A stretch of DNA of 64,000 nucleotides from Paragonimus skrjabini miyazakii (Eukaryota; Platyhelminthes; Trematoda; Plagiorchiida; Troglotrematidae): positions 1 through 64,000 of the forward strand of contig JTDE01000931.1 in NCBI GenBank assembly GCA_014338405.1. Direction: 5' to 3'. Each line of letters begins with the position of its first letter. Position 1 is the stretch's first letter. The notes beneath the pieces were generated by a model, which ran no database searches, had not been told where the DNA came from, and saw only the letters and a list, made by a program, of their open reading frames with translations. Below are positions 1 to 11,479 of this stretch, piece after piece. A program made the position numbers and the translations under genes.

Positions 1-1107
1 CTCAGACCTAGACAGGAGAACGATTAGTGTTCTCAGCCAAAGCCTTCGACTCAAAAGCCTATACCGCAAGGCAGCGGGTGGGTGGCAGTGTACCAGAACT
101 GGTACGTTTCCGAAAGAAGATGCCAACCTCCTTCCAACCCCCAACCTGGAGGACCAGGAGACTGGTTTGTCAGACCTCTACCTATTGGCTTGCCTGGCAT
201 GAGTGACTCTATCGGTGTGGTGGCCACACCGTCCAGTTTAGCCCAATAGGTCATCGAGATGCGTAAGCAGTCACATCGCGTCAAGGTCCAGTCTCGTTGT
301 GACGGCATCCATTTCGGATTAGCCTATCACAGTGACCGAAGCCAAAGGACGCCCAAGCTCAACCATCACAACAAGTGACTTGCACTGCATTACTTGTGGT
401 TCCACTCACACAACACATATCCAGTATAAACCTAAAGCAATAGGACCGTTAGGTATGTGATTGAGGCCTTTGTGTTTAGCCGGCAAATGCCGGTGAGCCA
501 GTTGATAGGCTAACTCGAAACTGAAACCCCTAACTCTCCAGAAGTAAACAGAGAGAGACACCGACAGTGGCATCTAAACTGGGAGAAAAAATATGGAAAC
601 TGTAATGAAGGAAGTGGTTCAGTATAGGAGTAAGCGCTAGTGCACTATAGAGGGAATAGGAGAAGAAACAAAATTAAAAAGTGAACTTGAAGAAAACATA
701 CCAAACATTCACCTTGAACTATACCAACAAAGTTGAAGAAAAAGGACGGTAGAAGGCCACAAGCATTCAGGTCTTGACAAGAGGTGCGTGCGAATTCTGA
801 ATCGACGGTCGTTATTCATCGATGCGAACGAGGTGAAAATGGATATAACTGATATAATCTACTTTGGTCTGGCGTACTGGTGTAGTGAAGATGAGCGATC
901 GTAATATACTACGAGACACGACTACTGTTCAGTAGTTGGACCATATCATATATATTTACATCGAAGTAGCCGCAGGAGAAAAACAGGAAGAAATATCGGA
1001 GTGCAGCATCGCCCAAAATGGTATTTGTTACGTCTGGCGTCTGTGGCAACCGAGACGGTCTGGACTGAGTAGTGTTTGCAAATGAGTGTTTTTGTATGAA
1101 GTCCTGT
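1..1107. other. No gene seen; window edge
   Basis: No exon or transposon domain can be supported here. The first 350 bases are richer in G and C than what follows and their open frames match nothing I recognise. The stretch lies directly downstream of the minus-strand LINE 3' end, so part of it may be that element's 3' UTR, but no boundary is visible. Confidence 0.4.
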
Positions 1108-3065
1108 TTAAGCGCTTAACCCGTTTTGTTTTCTCGAATGAATAACCCCTATGCCATCGGCGTTCTTGGGACACAACACTAGTTGTCGCTTGGCTGACGG
1201 TGTACCAAGAATATTTTGGTGACTTACTAATCCGTTGCGATCAGGGCATTCGCGACCGCACACATCGCAACGTTTCACAGTCATATCGTCATGACCTATG
1301 GCACTTATGGTTTTCTTGCGCACGGCGCACTTCCGTTCCGGGTTGCGTAATAAAAGTTCACCGAACTTCCACGAGTCCGTCCGGATCATATTTCTTCGGA
1401 CTATCCGGTTTAACGCCAACTCTTCTGTTGTAAACCCCCTAAACGATACGCTGGTTCGATCTTGGTAGAGTGGTGCGCTCGATAAGATCGGTTTCTCGTC
1501 CCGGTAATAATTCACACGAAAATCTCGGTCCCGAATAGTACCGCGACTGTCCCGTATTCGCTCTCAAGGCAAACCAAAAGACGCGTTCAAAATAAGAAGC
1601 TTTGTTCCGCTACAAAACGGGGTGGCGTTAGGGCGACAAATACATAGTATTTATAGGGCACGTCATGAACACACATTCCCACCACATCATGAGAGAGTTA
1701 AGACCACACATGTGCATAGCGGTATAAAAAGTCTCAACCGATTTGAACAGTTCCGCTAGTTCGGACTGAGTCGAGTGGTTTTTTCTTCTTTTTAACGACG
1801 GAGGCGCCCTAGGACGGTCACAGGGTGGGCGCCCTGACATCATATCAACATCCAAAATCGATTTTACAACGCGAAAGATTTATCTGGTTTACATCCGGAT
1901 ATGTCCACTTTTAACCACCAGGTTTTCGCCTACCTAATTTCAGTCATCCATGCGGCTGCTGCTTCGAAATACGATCATCGTCCATCCGACGGACGTGACC
2001 TACACAACAAAGCTGATTCAGTGTCAGCGTGGTTTCTATTCGATCTGTGTCCGCTGGCCGCAGTACCTCAGATGTCAGAACCACGTCCGATCATCAAATG
2101 ACCAAGATACGTCGGCTACATTGTAGACAAAAATGGATCAGGTAGCACACGTTTCACTAATACAATGTCCAAGTTTCACCGCCGTACAACAGTATAGGCA
2201 GCACCATTGAGCGGTAGACAAACAACTTAGTGGTCATCTGCAGACCTCACTTCACCCAGTCACGTCTTTCAGTATTTTCGAAAGCAGCACTAACCTTTGC
2301 CACACGAGCTCGTAACTCGCGATTTGTGGACAAATCTGTCGACAAATTGCTACCCAAGTAACGGAAGTCCACGCAGTTGTCGGCAACGTCTCCATTGGAA
2401 CAAGTTCCAGGTGCACGCGCAGAAACACTTCCTCCACTCTGAGAAGGCTAAAAGAAAGAAAATGTTTTACTTGTGTTGATGTCTAGTCCAGACTTGAATA
2501 TCGCGGTCGTGAAAGTCGCGACCAGTCGCTGTAGTTCGTTTTTGCTGTGTGCAAACAGCGCGCTGAAAAGTCAAATATTTAACAGGCGTCCATCCGTCCG
2601 GTACTCTACATTAATGCCGTCCCCAGTCAAGACCTGAAGAACAGTCGTTAGCATGGCAACTAAATACTAACCAAACAGGGCTGGGACAACCCTGCTTGAC
2701 GCCGGTAACAATGTCATAATAACCATAGGTAGATCCACACATGTGCACCTTCGCCTTTATGCTTACAAACAACATTCTCATCAAATTGATGAACTTACCT
2801 GTACACCCAAGCACCGTCCACAACGTCTCGCGGTTCACAGAATCAAAAGCTTTGGTGATGTTCACGAAGAGGGCGTACAGGGGTTAATTGAGTTCCCGGC
2901 ACTTTTCTTGAATCTGTCGAGCAGCAAACACCAGGTCGACTGTATTGTGACTCGCCCGGAATCTGCACTGGCTTCGGAAACACTGACCTCTAAGACATCT
3001 GCGTTCAATTGGTTCAGAAGAATTACTGCATGCACCTTTTCTACGCAGCTCAGCATATTAGTGTC
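1108..3065 (-). mobile_element. LINE (non-LTR retrotransposon), RT to C-terminal zinc knuckle, decayed
   Basis: This is the 3' half of an APE-type LINE, read on the minus strand across several frames with stops. In order: an RT start with ILLNQLNADV; CRFRASHNTVDLVFAARQ and a QEKCREL stretch; the RT core TKAFDSVNRETLW (2820-2865) followed by GVKQGC; an ALFAHSKNELQRL segment and GLDINTSKT (2480-2600) after the catalytic YADD position; FRYLGSNLSTDL with ELRARVAKVSAAF (2290-2400). It ends in a CCHC-like knuckle, CDVCGRECPDRNGLVSH (1190-1270), the usual C-terminus of this LINE type. Several stops and frameshifts make it non-functional. Its first recognisable residues (LLS...ILLN) are where the plus-strand piece at 4085-5575 stops, so the two may be halves of one insertion. 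Clade is not certain; the motif order resembles trematode and cestode APE LINEs. Confidence 0.88.
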
Positions 3066-4084
3066 CCATTGCTAGTTCAACCATGTCAGATTAGCCAAAA
3101 GAGAGCAGTCACACAAAAGGCAGACATGCTCGTTATTGCTGACGCAAATATGTTGTGTTTTGGTTCTGTATAATGTTTGTTGTGCACAGTCTGGCTTTGT
3201 GACTGTGACTTGTTTATCTCTACAACTGTATGTCACATATGTGTCTTGCGCTGTATGTCTAACGTAAGCCTGTTGACTTTATCGGTGTGACTCTCGAGGT
3301 TGTGTGTAGCTGTTGTAATTTGATTTTTGCTAGCCGTCGGTGATTTTACTTCTGTGTGTATATGTGTGTGTCGCCCTTTGTCTTGTGGTACAGATTTTTG
3401 AGTCAAAGGCTTTTGTTGAGCACTTTAATCAATCTGTTGTTTGTCTGGGCGTACTGACAATATCCAAAGCCCACATAAACCGTAATTACAAAAACATAAG
3501 CTGAATAATATACTGAATCGGCCGTCACGTAGGATATATCGGGTCGCCCTATTTGCTGTTTGCGGTATGGTGGGCAGACGAAAATATGTCATCGCCATAC
3601 GCCCCCCCCTAATCACCCCTCCAGCACGAATTCAAAACAGACAATGCTCACTCGAATCTCAGGAACACCACGACCAAACTGTGACACGCCCGTAGACGCA
3701 AGACGTTCTGCTTTGAGACATGAAGTGAGCGGACGCCACTGAATAGATATAGCACCACAGGAAGTTCAGAACGGCGAGCCGCACTGATCGCGATGGAACT
3801 GAGCCGCTAGGGCATCGACGTAGTGGCCTTGAGTGAGATAAGGCTTGCAGACCATGGTAGGCTCCTGGAAGCAGGTGCTGGGTGTTGTATTCCTTTTTGG
3901 GTGCAATCAGCATCAAGCCTTACAGGCTGTAATGACAGTAGAGAGAACACGTGACTCAGTAGAAGTGCAAACTATATTGCCCCATTTACAAGTGGTAACC
4001 TCATTCTTATGTGTATGCACGGATGAGTCGACGGCCGTTGAAGGCGCGACCAATCAGAACGCAGTCTAAGTCTCAACACGAGTG
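3066..4084. other. Interval between the two LINE halves
   Basis: No domain is recognised. From about 3130 to 3420 the sequence is rich in T and G with TGTG runs. If the two LINE pieces are one 5'-inverted insertion, this interval should hold the 5' UTR and the start of the endonuclease region in plus orientation. I could not confirm any endonuclease motif upstream of about 4085. Confidence 0.35.
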
Positions 4085-5575
4085 TGGGGCAAACAGGCAG
4101 CCCTGACACGTATACAACACTGGGCATATCTAGTGGGTATGTGACCAGACAGATGGTGTTCGGGAGCTTGGTATCTACTTCGCAATCGCTGACCGCATCA
4201 TTGCTTTGATGATAGGCCAACCGCACGACATCAGCCTCCGAATCATATCCATGCGTCTGTGACTTAGTCGAAGTGAAGTAGGCACACTTCTTAGTGTTTA
4301 TGGTCCGACTATGTGTCACACTGATGAGACAAAGGAGCAGTTCCACGATCATCTGTCCACCACAGTCCGTTTGACACCGGTAAGTGACTTAGACGCTCGA
4401 GTTCGGCGCGCATCAACATCGTGGTCGGCGGTCTTCGGATCCCACTGCATTAGTTCAATCGACGGGAACGGTGATCGTCTGCCCCATCTGTGTGCTACTC
4501 ATGAGTTGGCTATTACAAACGCCCTATCCCAGGCGGACGCGAGAAAACATATAGATCCACTCACGAAGAGGTCATCATTTGCTTGATTACGTGTTAGTGC
4601 GGTGCTGAATCTGACGCAGATCATTCGCTGGTCAGAACCAAACTCTTTGTCCATGTATGCAAGCCTGTTTAATTTAGATCCTCCGGAAATTACAACAACT
4701 GGATGTCACACGAATGAAGAATTCCCAAACGAGGGATGCTTTTCAGAATATTGTTGCCGCTCACTGAATGGTCCGTTTGTATTTACCCCCACCCCGAGGG
4801 TATGTGGAACCTGCTCAAAGAACAGATCACGACGGTAGCTATCAAGGCGATCAGTGTCAAACGCCAGAAATGTCCAGACTGTTTCGACGAAAACAACACG
4901 GCTAGGTCCAGCTTACTACGGGGTAAGAATACAGTGTTCACCGCCTCTATAATGGGTCCGGACAATAAAAACAAGGGAACGACATTCAAGAGCATTTGTT
5001 GTCAACTGGCGTAACGTGATCGTGGAAACGTGGACGACTGCTGGGGAAAGCAAGGCGTGCGGATGCAGGGCTGCACCAATCACCGACAACGTAGGGCGTT
5101 CTACAACTTACTTAAGGCAGTTTTCAGTCTATCCGTCTGGTCTACCAAAACACTGGTTGACGTGGACATCGTCTGTTCGTTCACCCATTCAGGAGACATC
5201 ATGGAGATTTGACGCAAATACTTCGGTAGCCTACCATACCATTCTGTTACTAGTGATTGGGTGACTATGCACAGCCCGTCGCAACAAGCCGTCAAACCTT
5301 CACTAGCTCTCACCCCGGATTTGCCATAATTTAAGAGAACGATTGGACAACTGGGTAATAAAAAGCTGTAAGCGAGTTTGGATTGCCAAGTGAGATACTG
5401 AAGAACGGCGGACCGGCGTTCGAACGCGCTCTGCTCCAGCTGGTTTACTCCATCCTGGAGGAGAAAATTATGCCATAAGATTTCAAAAATGTCCTGATCG
5501 TACCTTTGTTCAAAGGTAATGGTGTTAGCAAGAATCAAATATAACCAACCCAGACGTACAAGCAGCTGACCCTGA
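4085..5575 (+). mobile_element. LINE, APE endonuclease to start of RT, decayed
   Basis: This is the 5' part of an APE-type LINE on the plus strand, frameshifted. The endonuclease region (about 4085-4590) shows LLSVYGPTMCHTDETKEQFH, the counterpart of the usual SAYAPT motif, then DLDARV (equivalent to GDFNARVG), GNGDRLPHLC and HELAITNALS (equivalent to LVITNT). The linker has MWNLLKEQI and CPDCFDENN (4800-4900, equivalent to DWFDEN), then a K-tRNA-like spacer region with MDDCWGKQGVRMQGC and FYNLLKAVF (5030-5130). The RT N-terminus reads GGPAFERALLQLVY, MPDFKNVLIVPLFKGNG (5400-5520). The reading stops near 5575, just before the part seen at the start of the minus-strand piece (3065). Endonuclease and RT would together perform target-primed reverse transcription, but this copy is dead. 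Confidence 0.85.
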
Positions 5576-7169
5576 CCACGTGACGGAAATTTCAGTCAGC
5601 GTTCAATCCAGACGTAATCAATTGCGAGTTGAGGACAACTTTCTTCTTAGATAGCAGCCCGTTGATTACATAAAATTAACGGTGAGCCATAAATCGGCCT
5701 CGTTTCTTCACAGCAACGATGTCTTCACTCAAGTAAGAAGATATGTTCTGTGTTTGGAGTTTTAGGTGATTTTCAATCACGAATGGTCTTATCCTTCATT
5801 CTTTGAATAGATATAACGTCTCCCTTTGGCTCCGTTGTTCGCCGCCCAATTATCCCGAACTTCCAGTGAAACATTTTAATTATTTCCAAAACCCATGGGG
5901 CACTTGTCTAATTATACCGACTTTCCTTGTTAATGTCTAACTGGTCAGTTCGTGATTCAATGTGGAAAATTATACAAGTCGTTTGCCTGCAAAATTTTGT
6001 TCAGTTCCGTCCATCCTCTTCTGTCCGACCGTCCTAAATGTACCCTATGAATTACGACCAGTTTTAAATTTTCACATGCACATATCCGTGTATGTGGTTC
6101 ATCTTTAATCTTGATATTTTGCAAAGGAATTCAGAAAACAATTGAATTAATAACCGTATTTAACATTGTGTCTGCTAAAAATGTGGAGGGTGTAAAGGCT
6201 GAATATTCATTTCCAAAGTTGCATAAATCATTTTCTTGAAATGACGATGTGACTTATCTTGAAGTGTACACGTAATGATAACTGAAGTTGATTACTGACT
6301 TGAACAACCTTAAACCGACGAGCAAAGTCAGCTATATCTGTTATTAACCCAACACTATAGCAATCAAATCGGAGCGTCCAAACACGACGACCCACAATGT
6401 GCAATTACTTAGCAAATGAGGACCGCCCATGAGACCGGAAAACATCATATGACTCAACATCAACAATACTGACGCAACACAACCAGCATGTCATTCACTG
6501 ACCAATAAGGGTGGATGATAGAGTTGAACGATTGATTTGTAAATTCATTATAAACACAGATATGCTTTGTGGTTAAATGGATTTTGATCGGAGACAAGGT
6601 TTGGTTTCTATTTTACGCAGGACTGTTTAACATCGTGAATTCTTGATTGTTCGAATGTGATGTCACACTTGAATAAACATTTCATGCACTTTGACTATTA
6701 TCACATACTAGGTTTTGATGGGACCTTTATAATAGGACAAAAAACAGAAATATTACAAAAAAATGTTCACTATATCCTTACTTAGGAATCCCTAGAAGCA
6801 ATTCGACTGAATCCGACAAATGACGACCAAGAAATCAACAGTTAGATATGCCGAAATTTCAATTTATTTTAGGGTCAAATTAAGGAGACCATATTACATC
6901 TAATTAGAATCCACGGCCGCAACCAATCTTTTGTGTGAAAGGCGGCTTAGAAACGAGCAAACCAAATTTCATTGAGGGTCACATGGACTAACAATATCAG
7001 TGGACCCCGACTACAACTCCCCTTTCCAAATCCTTCACAGGCCATCGGAACTTTAATTAACCTACTCGTCTGTAAGTACAGATTTCATTATCTTGCATAT
7101 GCATAAACACCGCAATAACGACCATATATTTGTATACGTTAATCCTGAATTGTTACAGAGATTCAAGTG
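5576..7169. other. No gene seen; AT-rich intergenic DNA
   Basis: An AT-rich stretch with no ORF above 60 codons, no transposon motif and no convincing splice-bounded exon. It begins where the plus-strand LINE piece ends. Confidence 0.45.
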
Positions 7170-7383
7170 AATTGGGCTTCACCCACCGCAGATCACTGCT
7201 TTTGCAGTCCTACAGACTTGAAAACCATTCCCTGTCGAAAATCAGCATTGTACTCGAATTGCTCTCCAGTTACAGCTTGTCGATTGTCCGTAAAATTGCC
7301 ACGTACGGGATCTGAACTCCTACCCGGATTTCATAAGGTAACCGTGCTAACAACTGCCCTGCCGATTTAGACTGAGGCCCTAA
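7170..7383 (-). mobile_element. SINE1 copy a (tRNA-headed, hammerhead-bearing family)
   Basis: Read on the minus strand, this copy has a pol III A-box-like start (GGCAGGGCAGTTG near 7350), then GCACGGTTACCTTATGA, a B-box-like GAGTTCAGATCC (7308-7319), ACGTGGCAA, and the family body ending in AGTCTGTAGGACTGC and GGGTGAAG. It aligns by eye along its whole length with the copies at 8920, 10526 and 20146. The ribozyme part (about 7225-7290) is badly decayed, with no recognisable CUGAUGA. SINEs of this kind are transcribed by pol III and copied by a partner LINE. No partner is identified. Confidence 0.68.
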
Positions 7384-8919
7384 TCATGTGGTCATCCACT
7401 GGAGCTAATTGGGTAGTTATTGCGTTTTCTTTCGAGGCGATTAAGGAATCTGAACATTGCTCACAGGCAGCTGTTGTAACCCTTTTTTTGCGTTTGATGT
7501 CATAGTGGTCCATATAATTGACTTATGAAATCGTGATCGCCGGTTTGGCCGTGGACAGTCCTAGCACGAGTGACACTCAAGTGCGGCGCTTCTTCTCGTC
7601 ACACAGCGATGCCGCGATTTAGTAACTAGGTCAGTAGGACGTGATGAGTGACTAAACAAGTTTGAATAATCTGCTGATGAGACAGGCATTCCAATCCGAT
7701 GACTCGTTTATCAACCGAGGTGCTAACCCCGCATGAACGCGTCGGTCGCTCAAGTTGAGAGCTCATCGCATGCGTTGACGTGCCCTTACATACGTAGTAA
7801 ACAGGCAGACGCAAACATCTCAAGCATTATTCATGTGCGACGTGATGTGGCAACATTAATCATACCGCCTCACTACGTGGTGTGGTCGGCGCTGATGGAC
7901 CGCTGTCTGTGATGTGCCTGGATAGCCCCACGCTGTCATTGGCTGACTTGCCATAATCGTTGTCTAGACAACGAGTGATGCGTCCAGGTGGTTTCGTTTA
8001 TCTTGATCTGAAGGGCAAGCATTTGCATCTGATGGGCACTAGCAATAAAGTCGCTTCGCACTTATTACAGTTCATCATCAGTGCGTATCTTCGTCCTCGT
8101 GTTTGTTTGACTGGCTTGTTTACCACAACGTCAGGAAGCTAACAATAGGTAAGCCATGAAAATCACTTCCAAACGCTTAGTCACAACTTTGTGTAAACAA
8201 TGCCCAACTTGCCCGATCAATTGCAACAATATGAACTCCTGAACTTCAGTTAACATTTTAAAACGTGCTGAGTTGGTTCAATGAAAACAGTGACTTCGAC
8301 ATGGCTGAGAAGTCTTGATCACGAGATTATCGATTGGATTAAACAGAAAGATTTCGTTTATTCTACTTTCGAAATGATCGGCCAGGTTGACCGTTAGGTA
8401 CACGTGATTGTGGTTGAGCGTTTGGCTATTATTATTCGGCCATGTCTATTAAGACGTTACCGATTTTATGATTAGTACGATATACTCTCAATCGCTAGGG
8501 TCGGAATTAAACTGTGGACAAGATGAGAAAATTCTCCACTTATCAGCCCTACTAGGCGGAAAACTCGAGATTTATTTGTTCTTCTGAAATAGATTAGCCA
8601 GAAGGCTTATCTGAATATATTGGCCGCGATCAAGCACATGCGGCATTTGATTCCATATAATCTAAATTCTCGAAATTCTGTTACTGTATACAATTTATAT
8701 AAACCAGAATCTTGTATTACTAACCAATAATCAAAACGCCACTCAACAAGTTTATGATTTCAGTGATTTAAACATGCAGAGACATCCTAGTCGTGAAGTC
8801 ATCGATTTGAGACAATTAGACATTTACAACCTCCCCCTATGCGATCGAAGAATCTGAGTGTCACTTACAAGCAATTAAAGCTGAAAGTTTGCTTGTGGAA
8901 CGTTGACTGCCTTTAGTGC
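7384..8919. other. No gene seen
   Basis: Unique-looking sequence with no supported coding region. A short match to the PLE 3' motif, GAATAAACGAAA on the minus strand, lies at 8352-8363 without PLE coding sequence beside it. A weak likeness to the SINE1 ribozyme segment at about 8070-8110 (minus) was not strong enough to call. Confidence 0.4.
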
Positions 8920-9118
8920 GAGACCAGTGGTAGCGTGGCCAACACGGTTGTCTCAAGGAAGCGTAGCCGCAGTCTAGCTTCTGTCTGTGGTAAGGATATA
9001 TATTGCTGACTAACATTGATTGGAGCGATATTTAAGTATACTGATTCTTCTTGGAAGGATGCGACTGCAGAATCTTCGGAAATGCGCAGACCGCGATCAG
9101 TTATGAGCGGCGTTCACG
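8920..9118 (+). mobile_element. SINE1 copy b
   Basis: This plus-strand copy shows the family signature from the tRNA-like head (CCAGTGGTAGCGTGGCCAAC, then ACGGTTGTCTCA) through GTGGTAAGGATAT, a degenerate ribozyme core (CTGACTAAC...GGAGCGATA, about 8998-9030), to the body GGATGCGACTGCAGAATC and AAATGCGCAGACC and the tail TTATGAGCGGCGTTCAC. The B box is eroded (GCAGTCTAGCTTC). Compared with the other copies it has lost the GAAA and part of CUGAUGA, so it should not self-cleave. Confidence 0.7.
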
Positions 9119-9480
9119 TTTTATCAGCCAAAAGCCTACATTTACTAACAATAGTCTTCGTTTGACTGATCTCGTGTGACTTGTCTTAAATACGTTCATA
9201 GTTTTTAATTAACCTATTTGGTATGGTGGCGGTTTTGTGTCGGAAGTGGTGCGATTAAAACAAGTAGAATTACCGATTACTGTGGAATTTGGGTGTTTTT
9301 ATTTCCCATCCGTTTAAAGGATTTACCAATATAAGGTACTTCACGGGACAGGATGGTCTATCACCCGAGTCTCGGTTGCAGGAACTGTGGTGGAAACGCA
9401 ATTATACCACATTTATATCACAAATTGTACAGGGGAATCATTAAAAGGGTAAACGGGGAACAGGTGCTTAACGGGATCAG
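9119..9480. other. No gene seen; possible PLE 3' flank
   Basis: This stretch lies between SINE1 copy b and the minus-strand PLE piece. It may be part of that PLE's 3' UTR. No motif supports more than that. Confidence 0.35.
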
Positions 9481-9840
9481 TCAGTTCATCGTCACGCTGC
9501 CGTCAAGTACCCATTTGAACCATGGGTCTTGAAAAGCTAACACGGTGGGGGGTGGCCAAGGCAGATCCAAAGCCTGAACACAATGTTTCTGGGCGTGCAG
9601 GGGTTGATTATACAGGCGAATTCCCATAACTTCTGCTGTGGACAGAATCCTACACCTCACTGTCCTCGACTGGGTGGTTTTAACTCGGTTGATTAGGCGA
9701 AATGCGTCCGTCACATTGACAAAATGATTTGAATCCGCCGAGTGCGATAGTATGGCATTGTTGTCGGTATCAACCTTTGCGTACTCGTTAACAACGTATA
9801 TCCGACCAACATCTTGGCTAGACTCAACTCCGCACGCCAA
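9481..9840 (-). mobile_element. Penelope-like element, C-terminal GIY-YIG endonuclease end
   Basis: A 119-codon minus-strand frame ends like a PLE. It has NNAILSHSADSNHF (equivalent to the SxIxxHxxxxGHxxD stretch), VTDAFRLINRVKTTQSRTVR, an EVMGIRLYNQPLHAQKHCV segment corresponding to EAxxIxxxxPxLCxQK, and the terminal LDLPWPP. These are the last blocks of the GIY-YIG endonuclease of Penelope-type elements; the catalytic YIG region itself is not in this piece. The stretch CCATACTATCGCACT and its flanks are shared at about 90% over roughly 40 bases with the plus-strand piece at 10478-10520. The two pieces therefore belong to one subfamily and probably one insertion. Confidence 0.8.
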
Positions 9841-9854
9841 AATCTATAATTCGC

Positions 9855-10525
9855 GTTGCAAACGGAAATGAGTAATCAATTAGGCTTTTTGGATGTACGT
9901 TTACGTCGCCGCGCCTATGACCCAATCCAATGCGCGATATACAAAAAAGGTACGTGGAATGGTTAGTACGTTCTTTTCATTAGTTTTGTACCACTCGCCC
10001 TGAAAACAAATCTAATCAACTGTTTGACGGATAGGGCTGTGAGAATTTACACGGATGATATTAGTTCTGAAGAATTGACTTTTATACGTGCAACATCCAT
10101 ACAAAATGGATAGCCGGAAAGGTACATAGACAGAGCTATGCAACAGCAGATTGAAACAGCCCAGCTGCATCAAGCGGAAACGAAAACTATACACATCGGA
10201 TTACCATTCAAGGGCAACACGCTAGCTGAAACTATCACACGTAGACTCACAAGGGTGGTTAATAAAACACTGTTCATTGCTAAACTACGTGTCCACTTCA
10301 CCTTCAATCGGGTTTTGTGCCCACGTCTAAAAGATAAAGTGCTTGTTTCTGCAACCCCGTTTTGTGTATACTCATTTGCTTGTTCCTGTGTGAAACCAGT
10401 CATGTGGGCCTGACGACCAGAAGCTCATCTGAACGGGTTCGTAAACACCACCCAGCTTCGTTTCATAGTAGAAAAATGAAATTTGTCAACATTGCCATAC
10501 TATCGCACTTGGTGGATTCAAATCA
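9855..10525 (+). mobile_element. Penelope-like element, late RT to GIY-YIG
   Basis: Read on the plus strand with two in-frame stops. In order: LGFLDVRLRRRAYDP (9885-9925); a YKKGTWNG block then YVLFISFVPLALKTNLINCL (9945-10020), the conserved block after the PLE RT catalytic core; ELTFIRATSIQNG and PERYI, equivalent to LxxNGYPxxFI; IGLPFKGNTLAETITRRL (10195-10250), equivalent to LPFxGD; then YSFACSC (10370-10390) and, after a frameshift, HVGLTTRSSSERVRKHHPA, equivalent to YIGRTxRxLxxRxxEH of the GIY-YIG nuclease. It ends at AILSHLVDSNHL (10490-10525), the point where the minus-strand piece 9481-9840 begins. A SINE1 tail starts directly after it. Confidence 0.87.
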
Positions 10526-10738
10526 TCTTCAAGGTGAACATCACCCAAATTTGATCGCAGCTTTCGCATTCCCATAGACTTTTCAGTCGGCCCATTTCGA
10601 AAAGAAGCACTAGTGTCGAGTTTAGCTCTTGTTAGAGTTCGTCAGTAGTGTATAACCTTGCCACGACCGGGACTAGAACCACGACCAGGCTGTTCATGAG
10701 GCAACCGTGTTTACCACTGCGCCATTAACCTCACATTA
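10526..10738 (-). mobile_element. SINE1 copy c, best tRNA head and nearly complete hammerhead
   Basis: Minus-strand SINE with a pol III internal promoter: A box TGGCGCAGTGG (10714-10724) and B box GGTTCTAGTCC (10670-10680), about 33 bases apart as in tRNA genes. It is followed by a body containing a hammerhead core. The core has CUGACGA (10639-10645), a perfect 4-bp stem II CUCU/AGAG with loop AACA (10626-10637), and a stem I CACUA (10646-10650) paired with UAGUG (10608-10612). The expected GAAA is UAAA, so G12 is lost and the ribozyme is probably inactive. The body ends with AAGTCTATGGGAATGC and GGGTGATG. It abuts the plus-strand PLE piece exactly. Confidence 0.85.
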
Positions 10739-11479
10739 GGCACGACCGAATTATCGTATGTGAACGCTCAACCACTTTCACTTGTGTGTAATCATCAGGT
10801 TTCCCGATCATCTCGATAGGAGACAGTTATTGTTTGTTAACTCCAATTGCTATTTGGCCAAACACAGTCGATCCTCAACGGATTATTCAGCACACACTTT
10901 CGTCGCCATGTCTTCTTAAACGATCGGTGCAACCAGCCTTCTAACCGAGTCCGGTGGTCGAACGGTCGCAACACAACGCCATTCTAGCTGGCTCAGGGGT
11001 GTAGGCGCACTTCACGTCAAGTGGATCGGCTCCATCGTCACAATCATCAACAACACAGTTCACGATCAATTACAACTGGCTGGCTGTGTAACCGTTCCAG
11101 TATTTGAGAGGCAACACTGAACTGGGAACTAGCATGCACCGATGAGTGGAAATGGACAAAATAAAAGTGCAATATTTTCGCAACGGATTGCGCTATCGAG
11201 ATAGATTTTAAACGGAACGACGGATAGTAAAAAGTCGTATTCATGAATGAAACAGATTTACAAACTCCTGGTAGAGGGTTCGGAAACTAAATGTAAATGT
11301 AAATTACTGATGACTGTTCAGAGTCAATACTTTCATTTCACCAAATGCATATGTGATTTGCGGGTTGTAGGGTGACTAGAACGTTCTGTGTGTCTGTTTA
11401 TCTGACTCTTCTTATGTTGACTTTTGTTCGACCATACTTCCACCCGGTTCGGTCTGCCGGACAGCAGTCGCATACATCT
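10739..11479. other. No gene seen
   Basis: No supported coding region or repeat. The first part could be flank of SINE1 copy c, and the last 100 bases could be frameshifted extension of the PLE piece that follows. Confidence 0.4.

Noticed and set aside
3972..4352. 126-codon minus frame over the LINE endonuclease
   Set aside because: It is antisense to a clear plus-strand endonuclease match.
5101..5538. 145-codon minus frame, one of the longest in the window
   Set aside because: It is antisense to the LINE linker and RT start, which match the family well on the plus strand.
7669..7705. CTGATGAGAC followed by CCGATGAC considered as a hammerhead
   Set aside because: The 3' core reads GATGA, not GAAA, and stem I does not form.
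8040..8115. Minus-strand stretch resembling the SINE1 ribozyme segment (GATACGCACTGATGATGAAC)
   Set aside because: No tRNA head, no GAAA, and the similarity fades within 40 bases; likely chance.
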